Positions 56,812-64,000 of a stretch of 64,000 bases of DNA are shown here, in pieces. How positions within the stretch are numbered: position 1 is the stretch's first letter; each line of letters begins with the position of its first letter. The notes beneath the pieces were generated by a model. It searched no databases and was not told the DNA's origin. It saw nothing but the letters and a program-made list of their open reading frames with translations. The stretch lies in assembly GCF_004343035.1 (NCBI RefSeq), contig NZ_SMCQ01000003.1, positions 62,001-126,000 of the forward strand, read 5' to 3'. Made by a program: the position numbers and the translations under genes. Source of the stretch: Longibaculum muris. Its GTDB lineage: Bacteria; Bacillota_I; Bacilli_A; Erysipelotrichales; Coprobacillaceae.

Positions 56812-58114
56812 TTTGTAAACTTTCTTCGTTAGCTTGTTCTAATTCATATTCATGACGATCTGCAACTTTGATAAATGGATACCACATCATAAAAGTAATC
56901 GCAAAACAAATAATCATAATAATTGTATAGTTAATTCCCCCTGCTAAAGGCATTTTTATAAAGATTGGTGTTGTCCAAGGTAATAATGACATTGTTGGAT
57001 TTAAGCTCACAGGTAAAATTGTAACGGCTAATCCCCAAGTCACAAAACCACTAATAATTTGAGTAAAACATTGAGGAATCATAAACATTGGGTTCATAAT
57101 AATTGGCATCCCAAACATAATTGGTTCTGTAATATTGAAAACAGATGGGATAAATGATAATTTTGCAAGTTGTTTAAATTTTGCTGATTTGGCTTTAAAC
57201 ATATAACCAATCACAATACTCATGAATCCAGAAGCCATCATCCCTCCATAAATGACTGAAGGTAATAAATAAGGAAGTTCTTTTCCAGCTTGGAAAGCTT
57301 GAATATTTCCCATTACCATAGTTAAACTAATGACTCCTAAAGGTCCTTGTAAAACAGCATTATGAATACCAAAGAACCATAAAATAGCAAGCAATCCCAT
57401 AATGATAATAATTGAAATTGGACTAGCAACCATTGAATTTAATGGAGCATTAATTGTTTGAATAAAGAAATTAATAATATCTCCAGCTGGAGTGAAACTA
57501 AATCCGACTCTGATCACAAATGCTAAGACAAAGATAATTGTCACAACAAAAACTGGTGATAATGATTGTGAAACCATTGGAGGAACACTATCAGGTAATT
57601 TAAATGTTAAATTCTTACTAGATAAATAAGCATATAATTTTGTGACAACCAAAGCCACAATCATTCCAATAAATAAACCTTGACCACCTAAATAATCAAG
57701 TTTTAAAGCATTAATAACACTTTCTACTGCTTTTCCATCTTGCATCACTGTTGTCGTAATGGTTTGTGGAATAATCATAATAAAGAAAGCAAGAGAAATA
57801 ATGGCAGCATTCTTTTCATTTGTTTCTAAACGTTTGGCATAAGCCATGGCAAGAGAATAAATGACATAAAGAGTTAAGACTCCTGTTGCCCCATTGGTAA
57901 TCGCATCAACATGAGCCATTAAACCAATTTCTTTTAAATAATTTGTCCACCCAGGTATTGGGAAGTTTCCAACGATTGTAATAAAAGCAATTCCAAGTGT
58001 AATTGGACTTGTTCTAATAAAACCTTCCATTAATGCCCCTAAGATTTTATTCTTAGTCATCTTCTCAGCTAATGGCATTATTTTCGCATTAATTAATTGT
58101 TCTAACTTTTGCAT
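56801..58114 (-). CDS. PTS EIIC permease, lactose/cellobiose family
   Basis: A 437-residue membrane protein with about ten helices. MQKLEQLINAKIMPLAEKMT and GFIRTSPITLGIAF begin the Lac-family EIIC; IHNAVLQGPLG and FNITEPIMFGMPIIMNPMF contain the conserved sugar-binding NEP-type (here TEP) loop. ATG 58114 follows AAAGGATTG. No EIIB or EIIA lies in the operon, so these must come from elsewhere. First gene of the operon; two operator-like palindromes lie upstream. Confidence 0.92.
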   Translation of the reverse strand: MQKLEQLINAKIMPLAEKMTKNKILGALMEGFIRTSPITLGIAFITIVGNFPIPGWTNYLKEIGLMAHVDAITNGATGVLTLYVIYSLAMAYAKRLETNEKNAAIISLAFFIMIIPQTITTTVMQDGKAVESVINALKLDYLGGQGLFIGMIVALVVTKLYAYLSSKNLTFKLPDSVPPMVSQSLSPVFVVTIIFVLAFVIRVGFSFTPAGDIINFFIQTINAPLNSMVASPISIIIIMGLLAILWFFGIHNAVLQGPLGVISLTMVMGNIQAFQAGKELPYLLPSVIYGGMMASGFMSIVIGYMFKAKSAKFKQLAKLSFIPSVFNITEPIMFGMPIIMNPMFMIPQCFTQIISGFVTWGLAVTILPVSLNPTMSLLPWTTPIFIKMPLAGGINYTIIMIICFAITFMMWYPFIKVADRHEYELEQANEESLQNVK

Positions 58115-58158
58115 AAAGTTCAATCCTTTCTACATATATCCTGCTATCAAAGTGAAAG

Positions 58159-58174
58159 AGATATGGCCATATCT
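58159..58174. promoter_or_regulatory. 16-bp perfect palindrome AGATATGGCCATATCT
   Basis: It lies in the divergent gap between the EIIC operon and the AraC gene, directly before the GTAAACGCTTTAC site. It is a likely operator for a local regulator (AraC or one of the RpiR proteins). Confidence 0.6.
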
Positions 58175-58187
58175 GTAAACGCTTTAC
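58175..58187. promoter_or_regulatory. cre-like operator GTAAACGCTTTAC
   Basis: GTAAA-CGC-TTTAC is an exact inverted repeat with the CG centre typical of LacI/CcpA-family sites; TGTAAACGCTTTAC fits most of the cre consensus. It overlaps the -35 of the AraC promoter (TTTACT 58183-58188). Confidence 0.65.
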
Positions 58188-58211
58188 TTTGTTGCAAGGC
58201 TATTATATAAT
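58183..58211 (+). promoter_or_regulatory. Promoter of the AraC-family gene
   Basis: TTTACT (58183-58188), a 17-base spacer and perfect TATAAT (58206-58211). The -35 lies inside the cre-like site, implying repression. The sequence ATTATATAAT can serve as a -10 on the minus strand too. Confidence 0.6.
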
Positions 58212-58273
58212 AGTCCTAGTTGTATATATATCATATTTTTAATATTTTTATAATAATTTTAAGGAGAATGACT

Positions 58274-59419
58274 ATGAAACTAGAAATATTGACAAAACTC
58301 TTTGATACCTTTTATCAACGTACTTATATCCCTATTTGTATCATTGATAAGTCACATCAACTCCTCTTTCCTTCATACTCTCCATTATATCTTCATATCC
58401 AAGATTTCCCTTATCTACTCAAACAAGATAAATATCCTGTTCATGTCATCAATACCTATCAATCCTTACTAGCATCATTTTCTTATGAGGACTTTATTAT
58501 TCTCATTGGTCCTTGTTTATTACTTGGTGCATCACAAGAAAAACCTGATTATTTTAGTCAATTTCAAACTTATATTTCTACTGAATCATTAGATAATTTC
58601 ATTAAAGCCATTAGCATGTTATATACTTTTTTAACTCATCAGGATATTGATGATAAACAAATTCCCATTGAATATTTAAGAATCAATCCACAAGCCATGA
58701 GTTCACAGGAAATCTTTGAAAAGAACGTATATGATCGTCGCATAGAAGATACAACACGTGATTCTTATCAATTTGAACTGCGTTTTTTGGATTATGTGAA
58801 AAGAGGTCGTAAAGATAAGATTGATTGGATTTTTACTCAATTTAATAAAACTTATATTGTTTCTTTAGCAGAAAGTTCCTTAGACACAGTCAAGATTAAA
58901 TTCATTTCTATTGTGACCCTCATGACACGTATGGTTATCAATGAAGGTGTTCCTTTAGAAAGCGCCTTTGGTCTCTCTGATGCACTGATTCAAAATCTTC
59001 CTCATATTCGTAATGTTCAAGAATGTATTCAATACATCAAGTATGCTAGTTATGAATATATCAAACTGATTCAATCCAATGCTAAAAAATGTTCTACTTT
59101 AATCAATCAATGCGTTAGTTATATTGATACACATCTCTATGAAAAAGTAACCTTACAAGACTTAGAAGATTTAACCAATCATAGTTCTGTCTATATTTCA
59201 TCACGTTTTAAAAAGGAATTAGGAATTTCTTTTACTCAATATTTATTAGAAAGAAAAATCGAAGAAGCTAAACATCTTCTTCTCTTTACTGATCATTCTT
59301 TTCAAGAAATCAGTACATTATTAAACTTTACAAGTCAAAGTCACTTTACTCAAAGATTTAAACAAGTCACAAACCAAACACCAAAAGAATTCAGACAAAA
59401 GAATTTTCAGTATTTATAA
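58274..59419 (+). CDS. AraC-family transcriptional regulator
   Basis: A 381-residue regulator. The C-terminal 100 residues hold two HTH motifs (VTLQDLEDLTNHSSVYISSR and FQEISTLLNFTSQSHFTQRF, with NQTPKEFRQ at the end). The N-terminal 270 residues resemble the ligand-sensing part of YesN-like regulators seen near PTS loci. ATG 58274 follows AAGGAG; the upstream in-frame ATG covers the promoter. It is divergent from the PTS/GH1 operon, which it probably activates. Confidence 0.9.
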   Translation: MKLEILTKLFDTFYQRTYIPICIIDKSHQLLFPSYSPLYLHIQDFPYLLKQDKYPVHVINTYQSLLASFSYEDFIILIGPCLLLGASQEKPDYFSQFQTYISTESLDNFIKAISMLYTFLTHQDIDDKQIPIEYLRINPQAMSSQEIFEKNVYDRRIEDTTRDSYQFELRFLDYVKRGRKDKIDWIFTQFNKTYIVSLAESSLDTVKIKFISIVTLMTRMVINEGVPLESAFGLSDALIQNLPHIRNVQECIQYIKYASYEYIKLIQSNAKKCSTLINQCVSYIDTHLYEKVTLQDLEDLTNHSSVYISSRFKKELGISFTQYLLERKIEEAKHLLLFTDHSFQEISTLLNFTSQSHFTQRFKQVTNQTPKEFRQKNFQYL

Positions 59420-59449
59420 AACGAAATGGCAATTCACCATTTCGTTTTT
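59419..59449 (+). terminator. Terminator of the AraC gene
   Basis: AAACGAAATGG-CAATTCA-CCATTTCGTTTTT. Confidence 0.85.
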
Positions 59450-59461
59450 GATTATCTTCAT

Positions 59462-59870
59462 CTATAATATACGATATTTATTATATCTTCAGCTAAATAT
59501 TGATTTTTTAAACCACTGTTTTCTAAAGATAGCTTTTCTCCTATTTGTTTAACTACATCTGATGTTATCACAATATGACCCTTCTTTCATCTAAGAGAAA
59601 ACTTTATACTGAAGTCGTATATATGAATTTTCTAAAATAGTTGTTTCTCATTGAAGTATGCCAACTTTATTCAGTTCTTCTAGCTTCATCAATAATGGAC
59701 CTCCAACTCAAGATGACGTATCCTTCTCACCTGTGCCACAACAATATCAACATAATTAATACATTTTTCACGTAGAAATATTACATTGAGTGTTGAACCT
59801 ATTTGAATCACGATTCTTTTATATAAATTTCCTAGCATTGTTTTAAAATTCAATAATCATCATACAATAT
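59462..59870 (-). pseudogene. Decayed gene of unknown family
   Basis: The minus strand has consecutive protein-like pieces in shifting frames: MLGNLYKRIVIQIGSTLNVI and NVIFLREKCINYVDIVVAQV ending in a stop, MKLEELNKVGILQ, then ETTILENSYIRLQYKVFSLR, and VITSDVVKQIGEKLSLENSG followed by LKNQYLAEDIINIVYYR and TAG at 59462. No piece has a clear family. Several frameshifts and stops suggest an old pseudogene. Limits are approximate. Confidence 0.35.
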
Positions 59871-59994
59871 TGATAAATTATCTCTTTTATTGAAAATGCA
59901 AACGATTTTATTTGAACTCACAAGTCTAAATTATTTAGATAATACACAAAAATATTCAATTCCATAACTATCCACTTTTCACACCCATAAATTA

Positions 59995-60399
59995 TCATAA
60001 AAGTCTTTTTTGTATAGAACGTTTATCCTCTCTCCACGATGAATAAAGTTCTTCATTTTCTTCCCACAATTCCTTTAATTCTGACTTATCACTTATAATA
60101 ACATCAATTGCTTTGATAGCCTTTGATTGAAGTGAAGTCAAATCGATTTTCTTTAATGACTTGATCCATTCAAAATAATCTTCATCATCGCATCTATACT
60201 GAGTATCATTCACGACACTATCAAGCACTGCAGCTGAAACCAAAGCATAATAACCTTCTTCATATTCCACATAGTCTGCCTCTATAACATCATCAAAATA
60301 CTTTTCCATATCCTTAATAATATCTGATGATTCCTTAAGATCATCTAAAACATCATAAGCTGTATCATCATCAAATACAGCAAAATCCCATGCACCCAT
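59995..60399 (-). CDS. DUF4259-domain protein
   Basis: A 134-residue very acidic cytosolic protein. MGAWDFAVFDDDTAYDVLDD followed by LKESSDIIKDMEKYFDD is the characteristic DUF4259 start (MGAWG...F.nD.A.D...dl). ATG 60399 follows AAAGGAG. Members often occur as immunity-like or accessory proteins in toxin and mobile contexts, but the function is not established. It stands alone beside decayed DNA and the toxin-antitoxin locus. Confidence 0.82.
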   Translation of the reverse strand: MGAWDFAVFDDDTAYDVLDDLKESSDIIKDMEKYFDDVIEADYVEYEEGYYALVSAAVLDSVVNDTQYRCDDEDYFEWIKSLKKIDLTSLQSKAIKAIDVIISDKSELKELWEENEELYSSWREDKRSIQKRLL

Positions 60400-60654
60400 T
60401 TTTATCTTCTCCTTTACAATTTATGACTTATTTTTATTATGACACCATCCCACAGTTAAGACAATATAAATAAAAAAACGAATATTTCAATTCTTTATTA
60501 TTGGTAAAAGTATTCACTTCTCATTATATTCTCATCTATTTTTCAAAAACGTCTCATAAAGATATTGATTTTTAAACATTTTTATTATTTTTCATGAGAA
60601 AAACATGGAACAAATTTGTCATCAAGTTGAGACTCACACCTGTTTATTCCATGT
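60400..60654. other. Gene-free gap upstream of the toxin locus
   Basis: AT-rich, no gene seen. AACATGGAA (60602-60610) and TTCCATGTT (60647-60655) form a 9-bp inverted repeat whose right arm touches the toxin -10, a possible control site. Confidence 0.4.
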
Positions 60655-60660
60655 TATAAT
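60655..60660 (+). promoter_or_regulatory. -10 element of the toxin mRNA
   Basis: Perfect TATAAT 46 bases before the toxin start codon. The best -35 (TTGAGA 60627-60632) has a 22-base spacer, which is too long, so the -35 is uncertain. Confidence 0.5.
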
Positions 60661-60705
60661 CTGCTTATCACCCAGCCACTAGCAATGTGGAGGAGGTGAA
60701 TACGC

Positions 60706-60819
60706 ATGATAGAGGTTATTATAAACTTCTTGGCTGCCGTTACGGCTGGTGTCATTGTCAATCTTTGTATTGAACTGATCGGCAAATGGTTAGACGGATG
60801 CAAGAAGCATGGTGAATAA
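60706..60819 (+). CDS. Fst/Ldr-like type I toxin peptide, 37 aa
   Basis: ATG 60706 follows a very strong GGAGGAGGTGA site. The product is a 37-residue peptide with one transmembrane helix (IIAF-like: INFLAAVTAGVIVNLCIELI), then KWLDGCKKHGE, matching the small hydrophobic helix plus WL and charged tail of Fst-type toxins. Such peptides damage the membrane when not repressed by antisense RNA. The locus geometry supports this: convergent promoter, repeats and a shared terminator. Its GC content is higher than that of its surroundings, suggesting transfer. Confidence 0.75.
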   Translation: MIEVIINFLAAVTAGVIVNLCIELIGKWLDGCKKHGE

Positions 60820-60821
60820 CC

Positions 60822-60850
60822 AAAAACCAGGAGTGGCAGCTCCTGGTTTT
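60822..60850. terminator. Bidirectional terminator shared by toxin mRNA and antisense RNA
   Basis: AAAACCAGGAG-TGGCA-GCTCCTGGTTTT has T-rich tails in both directions and lies between the converging transcripts. Confidence 0.85.
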
Positions 60851-60898
60851 CTTTTGGGTGTGAATACACACTCTTTCAATAGGTTATTATAAACTTAC
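60824..60898 (-). ncRNA. Antisense antitoxin RNA (RNA II-like)
   Basis: A predicted RNA of about 75 bases from near 60898 to the shared terminator. Its 5' part is complementary to the toxin translation-start region through both repeat pairs, and its 3' part is the complement of the toxin mRNA terminator. RNA II of pAD1 par is about the same length. No transcript data support it yet. Confidence 0.6.
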
Positions 60899-60904
60899 AA
60901 AACT

Positions 60905-60933
60905 ATAATAGCATATTCACTATGCCTTTTCAA
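60905..60933 (-). promoter_or_regulatory. Promoter of the antisense RNA
   Basis: Minus strand TTGAAA (60933-60928), a 17-base spacer and TATTAT (60910-60905). It points toward the toxin gene. Confidence 0.75.
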
Positions 60934-60967
60934 GTATTCCCAACTCACAAAATAATTATCTCGTGAC

Positions 60968-61222
60968 ATGCTTCCATTTACAGGATTTGACGAAAAGGAA
61001 GTCAAAGAATATATTCAGACAAGATTGAAATCTATTAATTGCAGAGTAGACATATTTACAGAAGAAAGCTACCATACATTTTATACGCTAATAAATAATA
61101 CATCAGTAAGAATATTTAATCATCTCATTAATAAGAATCTGATACTAGTGATGAGTCGAAATAAATCAGTCATAGATAGTGAGATTATTATAGATGCAAA
61201 CAAAGAATTAATGTTAGGATAA
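60968..61222 (+). pseudogene. C-terminal fragment of an ExeA/TnsC-type transposition-helper ATPase
   Basis: An 84-residue frame: LPFTGFDEKEVKEYIQTRL, VDIFTEESYHTFYTLINNTS, a degenerate RIFNHL in place of PRxIN, and VIDSEIIIDANKEL. This order is that of the C-terminal lid region of ExeA/TniB/TnsC-like AAA ATPases used by transposons. The Walker motifs are absent, so it is a fragment. It shows that a transposon was once inserted between the toxin locus and the injection-system genes. Confidence 0.55.
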
Positions 61223-61320
61223 TGAATATGGATTATATATAAAGATTCTAAAGGAGAAAAATGTGTAAACAGTATAAGTGGTCTAACAGTAATACCTTTA
61301 TCTGATTATATGTTTAAAAA
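61223..61320. other. Short debris between the ATPase fragment and DUF6760
   Basis: On the plus strand WIIYKDSKGEKCVNSISGLT followed by VIPLSDYMFKNQ and TAA reads like the end of a lost gene; no start and no family are seen. Confidence 0.3.
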
Positions 61321-61491
61321 TCAATAATTCTTTGGTTCATGATTAATTTCTCGATGAATCTGATTAATTTGGGTACAGAACTGTTCTTTGGAAAGATGAG
61401 AAAGATCAAGAATGTCATCCAAAGACTAATGAAAATAATAACTCAGAAATGAAATTTGTTTCATGAGTTCATTGTATGTATACAAACTCAT
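61321..61491 (-). pseudogene. DUF6760 protein of a contractile injection system, interrupted by a stop
   Basis: MSLYTYNELMKQISFLSYYFH, then in-frame TAG, then SLDDILDLSHLSKEQF and INQIHREINHEPKNY. Short DUF6760 proteins carry a YYFHW...D element at this point, so the TAG probably replaces a TGG tryptophan codon. Its start overlaps the stop of the tail-assembly gene (ATGA), keeping the original operon layout. Family assigned from memory of these loci. Confidence 0.6.
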
Positions 61492-61756
61492 TTTTGATTT
61501 GTAAAATTTAGTGTATCACTAAACCCCTTACCACAATGTGGACAGACAACATGGATAGTTGGTATTTCATGTAATGACACTAGAAATCTCAACAAAACTT
61601 ACATAATCTAGATTTTGTCTTACTTTGTGATGCTACATAGCATATATTTCCTCTCCAGCTATTACAAGTCTCATTGTTCCTTGACGATGGAGCAATTCCT
61701 GTTTCATCTACATAACCTTTGGGTAATGTAAAATCATATGCTATTTGAAAATTCAT
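61488..61756 (-). pseudogene. Phage-tail-assembly-type protein of the injection system, frameshifted
   Basis: The minus strand encodes MNFQIAYDFTLPKGYVDETG, then by frame change HRQGTMRLVIAGEEIYAM, an in-frame TAG, HHKVRQNLDYVSFVEISSVI, and after another frame change EIPTIHVVCPHCGKGFSD to TGA. LPKGYVDE with a following RxGxMRLA-type motif is typical of tail-assembly proteins in eCIS loci; a CPHCG zinc-ribbon end is present. At least two frameshifts and one stop inactivate it. Confidence 0.65.
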
Positions 61757-61779
61757 TTTTCTTTGTCTTCTTTACCTTA

Positions 61780-62211
61780 TCATTTAATACGTTCAACACC
61801 TTCATGTGCCAACTCTATACTTTCAATAGCAATTTCATTACTTGTTGCATTAAAATCAGTTGGTGTATACTTTATTGGCCATGCATTAATAAATTTCCAT
61901 TCAGCAACCACTATATGCAAGTCATCACAAAGTTGAATGGTAACCGTTTTTCTTTCACAGGTTCCATCTACTGTGCTTTGTAGCCATGTTATCAATTCAG
62001 TTCCGGTAACGAGGCCCCATTTTAAAGTCACATTGCCATATTTTACAAGTCCTTGCTGCTTAAAAACAGTATTTACAGGATGAAGTCCCTCACGGTACTC
62101 AATAGGATCTGTTATGATTTCTCCAGCGTTGACTTCAGAGAACCCACCAACTTCTTTTGAATCAATTAAAACAATATAATTGTATTTTTTATATGGATAT
62201 ACATATGCCAT
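61780..62211 (-). CDS. Tail tube protein (gp19 family) of a contractile injection system
   Basis: A 143-residue protein, intact. FNYIV-like KKYNYIVLIDSKEVGGFSEV, then IEYREGLHPVNTVFKQQGLV, NVTLKWGLVTGTELITWLQ and WKFINAWPIKYTPTDFNATS match the T4 gp19-like inner-tube proteins of eCIS particles. It would stack as hexameric rings within the sheath. ATG 62211 follows AAAGGAG. It lies directly after the broken sheath gene in the same orientation and is the only intact gene of the cluster in view. Confidence 0.88.
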   Translation of the reverse strand: MAYVYPYKKYNYIVLIDSKEVGGFSEVNAGEIITDPIEYREGLHPVNTVFKQQGLVKYGNVTLKWGLVTGTELITWLQSTVDGTCERKTVTIQLCDDLHIVVAEWKFINAWPIKYTPTDFNATSNEIAIESIELAHEGVERIK

Positions 62212-62226
62212 TGTCTATTCACTCCT

Positions 62227-63867
62227 TTACCTTGCATCTTCCATTTTTGTGTAATTCTAAAAATAACAAATTTTGCTGGTCTAACTGGTGCAACGCCAAT
62301 CACACAAATCAAACGACCATTTAAAATATCATTTTGTGTCATCGTTGACTTTCCAACATTTATGAAGAAAGCTTCATCAGATGTTGAACCAATTAATGCC
62401 CCATCACGCCATAAAGTTGTTAAGAAAATGCGAATAATCCCAGAAACTCTTGACCATAGATTTTCATCATTAGGTTCAAAAACAGCCCAACTTGTATCTG
62501 CTTTAATAGATTCATTTAAATAAATAGTCTACGTACATTGATATATTTCCAATTTCCATCACTCGAACATGTTCTTGCACCCCAAACATGAATTTCCATA
62601 CCAGGTAAAGACCGAATTAAGTTTATACCTTTAGGATGATTTAACTTTTCTTGTTCTGCTTCATTATAATGAACTGATAATCTAGTTGCATTTCTCACAA
62701 CTTCATTTGCCGGAGCTTTCCAGACACCACGTGTATTATCTACTCGTGCATAAATTCCAGCTATTGTCCCACTTAGTGGTGTGTATGAATTTTTCTTTAA
62801 TAAAGGATCAAAAATACTTAACCATGGATGATACATTGCCGCATAAGTTGTATCAAACTGTTTACGATGTTCACTTAACTTATCTACTGCACTTACATCT
62901 AATATAGCAAAACGACTTACCGTACTCTCACAATGTGTAATTAAAGCACTTTGAACTAGCCTAAATTCCAGATTGCTGAGATGGTCCATCATCTTTTCCA
63001 ATATACATATCTTCATATCTAGCAGCAGGCATAATCGTAGTTCCTCCAGCTAACAAATAAGACTTAAAATCTGTTGTGTATTTTGCATAAAATGCTTCAG
63101 TATCTAACTTTTTCTCAGCGGTTTCTATAAGACTAACATTAATGAAATCTGATTTTTCTAAGACATCGACAACAAATGATAGTGAACCAGGATTAAGAGA
63201 ACATTTCTCATAAACCTCACCAAAATCTTCACATATAATTTGCATATCGATGACAACAGTTTGTAAAAAAACATTAGGGTGTAAAACATCTTTAAAATAA
63301 TCACCCTCTAAAGGTTTATTCAATTCTAAAATGTTATCAAAAACATTTGTAACTGTGTAAAGCTTTTCATTAAGTTCAACAACATCGCCAGAATAAAAAT
63401 CCAGCTGACGAATTCACTGTGTATTGATTTTTTTTAACTTCATCTTCAGTTGCTTGATGAGTTACATATGTTTTTGTCTGATAAGCTTTACGAATCTGCA
63501 CTTTAATAGTATTACCCCAAGTTCCCGAACTCATTGCAGTCACTTTTAATGTATCTTCAATATCTGCAAATGCACTGATTTGCTCGAAGGAAGCCACTCG
63601 CATAACATAACAACTACTTCCACCATTCGCAAAGAATTGATCAACTGCATAACTTAAAAAACGATGTTCACCAAATTTTTCACCTAGGTAATCTCCAAAA
63701 TATTTGCGGAATTCCGCAACGCTAGTGATCAGTCTTGGTTTTCCAATTGTTTGTCCACGACTTGCCATCCCAACAAATCATGCTGTACTAGTCCCAATCC
63801 CTTCTATTGCCTTAACTCCTGATTCAAACGCTTCAATATAAACTCCTGGTGTTAAATATTCAGCCAT
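62227..63867 (-). pseudogene. Contractile tail sheath protein, multiply broken
   Basis: ATG 63867 (after GAAGGA) begins MAEYLTPGVYIEAFESGVKA, the usual sheath start. TGA at 63778-63780 stops it (GTSTA*FVGMA). Frames then shift near 63395 (extra T), near 62963 (extra T), near 62518 (about 4 bases lost in a TTTA repeat) and near 62246 (one A lost). Between these lie typical sheath parts: KYFGDYLGE, SSCYVMRV, AARYEDMY, IAGIYARVDNTRGVWKAPAN, GMEIHVWGARTCSSDGNWKY, INVRRLF, WAVFEPNDENLW, NGRLICVIGVAPVRPAKFVI. About 540 residues originally. The sheath cannot be made as it stands. Confidence 0.85.
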
Positions 63868-64000
63868 AATATTTTCCTTCTCCCTACCTTTATATTATTT
63901 AAACCCCTATTAATACCTCTTGCGACATGCTCCCACCACCTAGCTTCCTAATCAACAGCTTCTATAAGTTGAGCATCCACAGGATATCCCTTATTGATTG
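63868..64000 (-). pseudogene. Partial coding remnant at the right edge
   Basis: The minus strand enters with INKGYPVDAQLIEAVD, a TAG, then EARWWEHVARGINRGLNNIK and runs toward the sheath start. It looks like the end of an upstream gene with an in-frame stop, in keeping with the decay of this cluster. No family is recognised, and too little is visible to name it. Confidence 0.3.

Larger units (their letters stand above)
60696..60896. repeat. Two direct-repeat pairs of the toxin-antitoxin locus
   Basis: GTGAATAC occurs at 60696-60703 and 60860-60867. AGGTTATTATAAACTT occurs at 60713-60728 and 60881-60896. The first copies span the toxin translation start, the second copies lie at the 5' end of the convergent antisense RNA. 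This gives the two RNAs complementary tails, as DRa and DRb do in the par locus of pAD1. Confidence 0.8.

Overview
The window is a low-GC, densely coded stretch of a Firmicute chromosome. The AT-rich codon use, the T-box in front of trpS, the fermentative genes (pyruvate formate-lyase and its activase, several alcohol dehydrogenases), the lactose/cellobiose-family PTS with a phospho-beta-glucosidase, and the RpiR, PadR and AraC regulators suggest an anaerobic gut bacterium. An Erysipelotrichia/Coprobacillaceae-like host is my best guess, from the feel of the proteins and not from a database search.

Layout. 1-5554: a minus-strand operon of a SWIM zinc-finger protein, a HEAT-like protein, a MoxR AAA+ ATPase and a DUF5682 protein cut by the left edge; this resembles the E. 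coli yehL/yehM/yehQ group. 6119-12273: a tRNA-Arg(CCU) gene split in its anticodon loop by an island of about 6 kb. The island carries a large repeat-containing surface protein, broken parA and parB genes and an intact tRNA-Arg(CCU). 12339-20238: PAP2 phosphatases, a serine acetyltransferase, a MATE exporter, a glf/glycosyltransferase/PAP2 surface-glycan group, an exonuclease-BRCT fusion and RNase H. 20356-28899: pepT, a lipid kinase, a PadR-controlled envelope operon (DUF1700, DUF4097, PspC), an XRE membrane regulator, fructokinase, an ECF sigma factor and a lipoprotein phosphoesterase. 29000-40586: redox and fermentation genes (MDR dehydrogenase/TetR, pflB-pflA, iron ADH, aldo-keto reductase, AEC transporter), LysR, a cysteine-less membrane EIIB and an FtsW/RodA protein. 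40601-52389: housekeeping genes (RluA, NadK, CYTH, YitT, CutC, peptidases, Spx-like, T-box/trpS, UppP, RidA) and two tandem RpiR regulators. 52477-59419: a beta-glucoside-type operon (EIIC, SGNH hydrolase, alpha/beta hydrolase, GH1, ROK kinase) divergent from an AraC regulator, with two palindromic operators between them. 59420-64000: an accessory region with a decayed gene, DUF4259, a toxin-antitoxin locus laid out like par/fst, a transposition-helper ATPase fragment and a decaying extracellular contractile injection system (sheath, tube, tail-assembly protein, DUF6760) that runs off the right edge.

Most promising observations: (i) the split tRNA-Arg whose two halves, 6 kb apart, rebuild a complete cloverleaf, with a replacement tRNA inside the insertion; (ii) a type I toxin-antitoxin locus with the full par/fst geometry (two direct repeats, convergent promoters, shared terminator); (iii) a contractile injection system in which only the tube gene is intact; (iv) the MoxR/SWIM/DUF5682 operon, whose function is unknown. 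No CRISPR array, rRNA or complete insertion sequence was seen.
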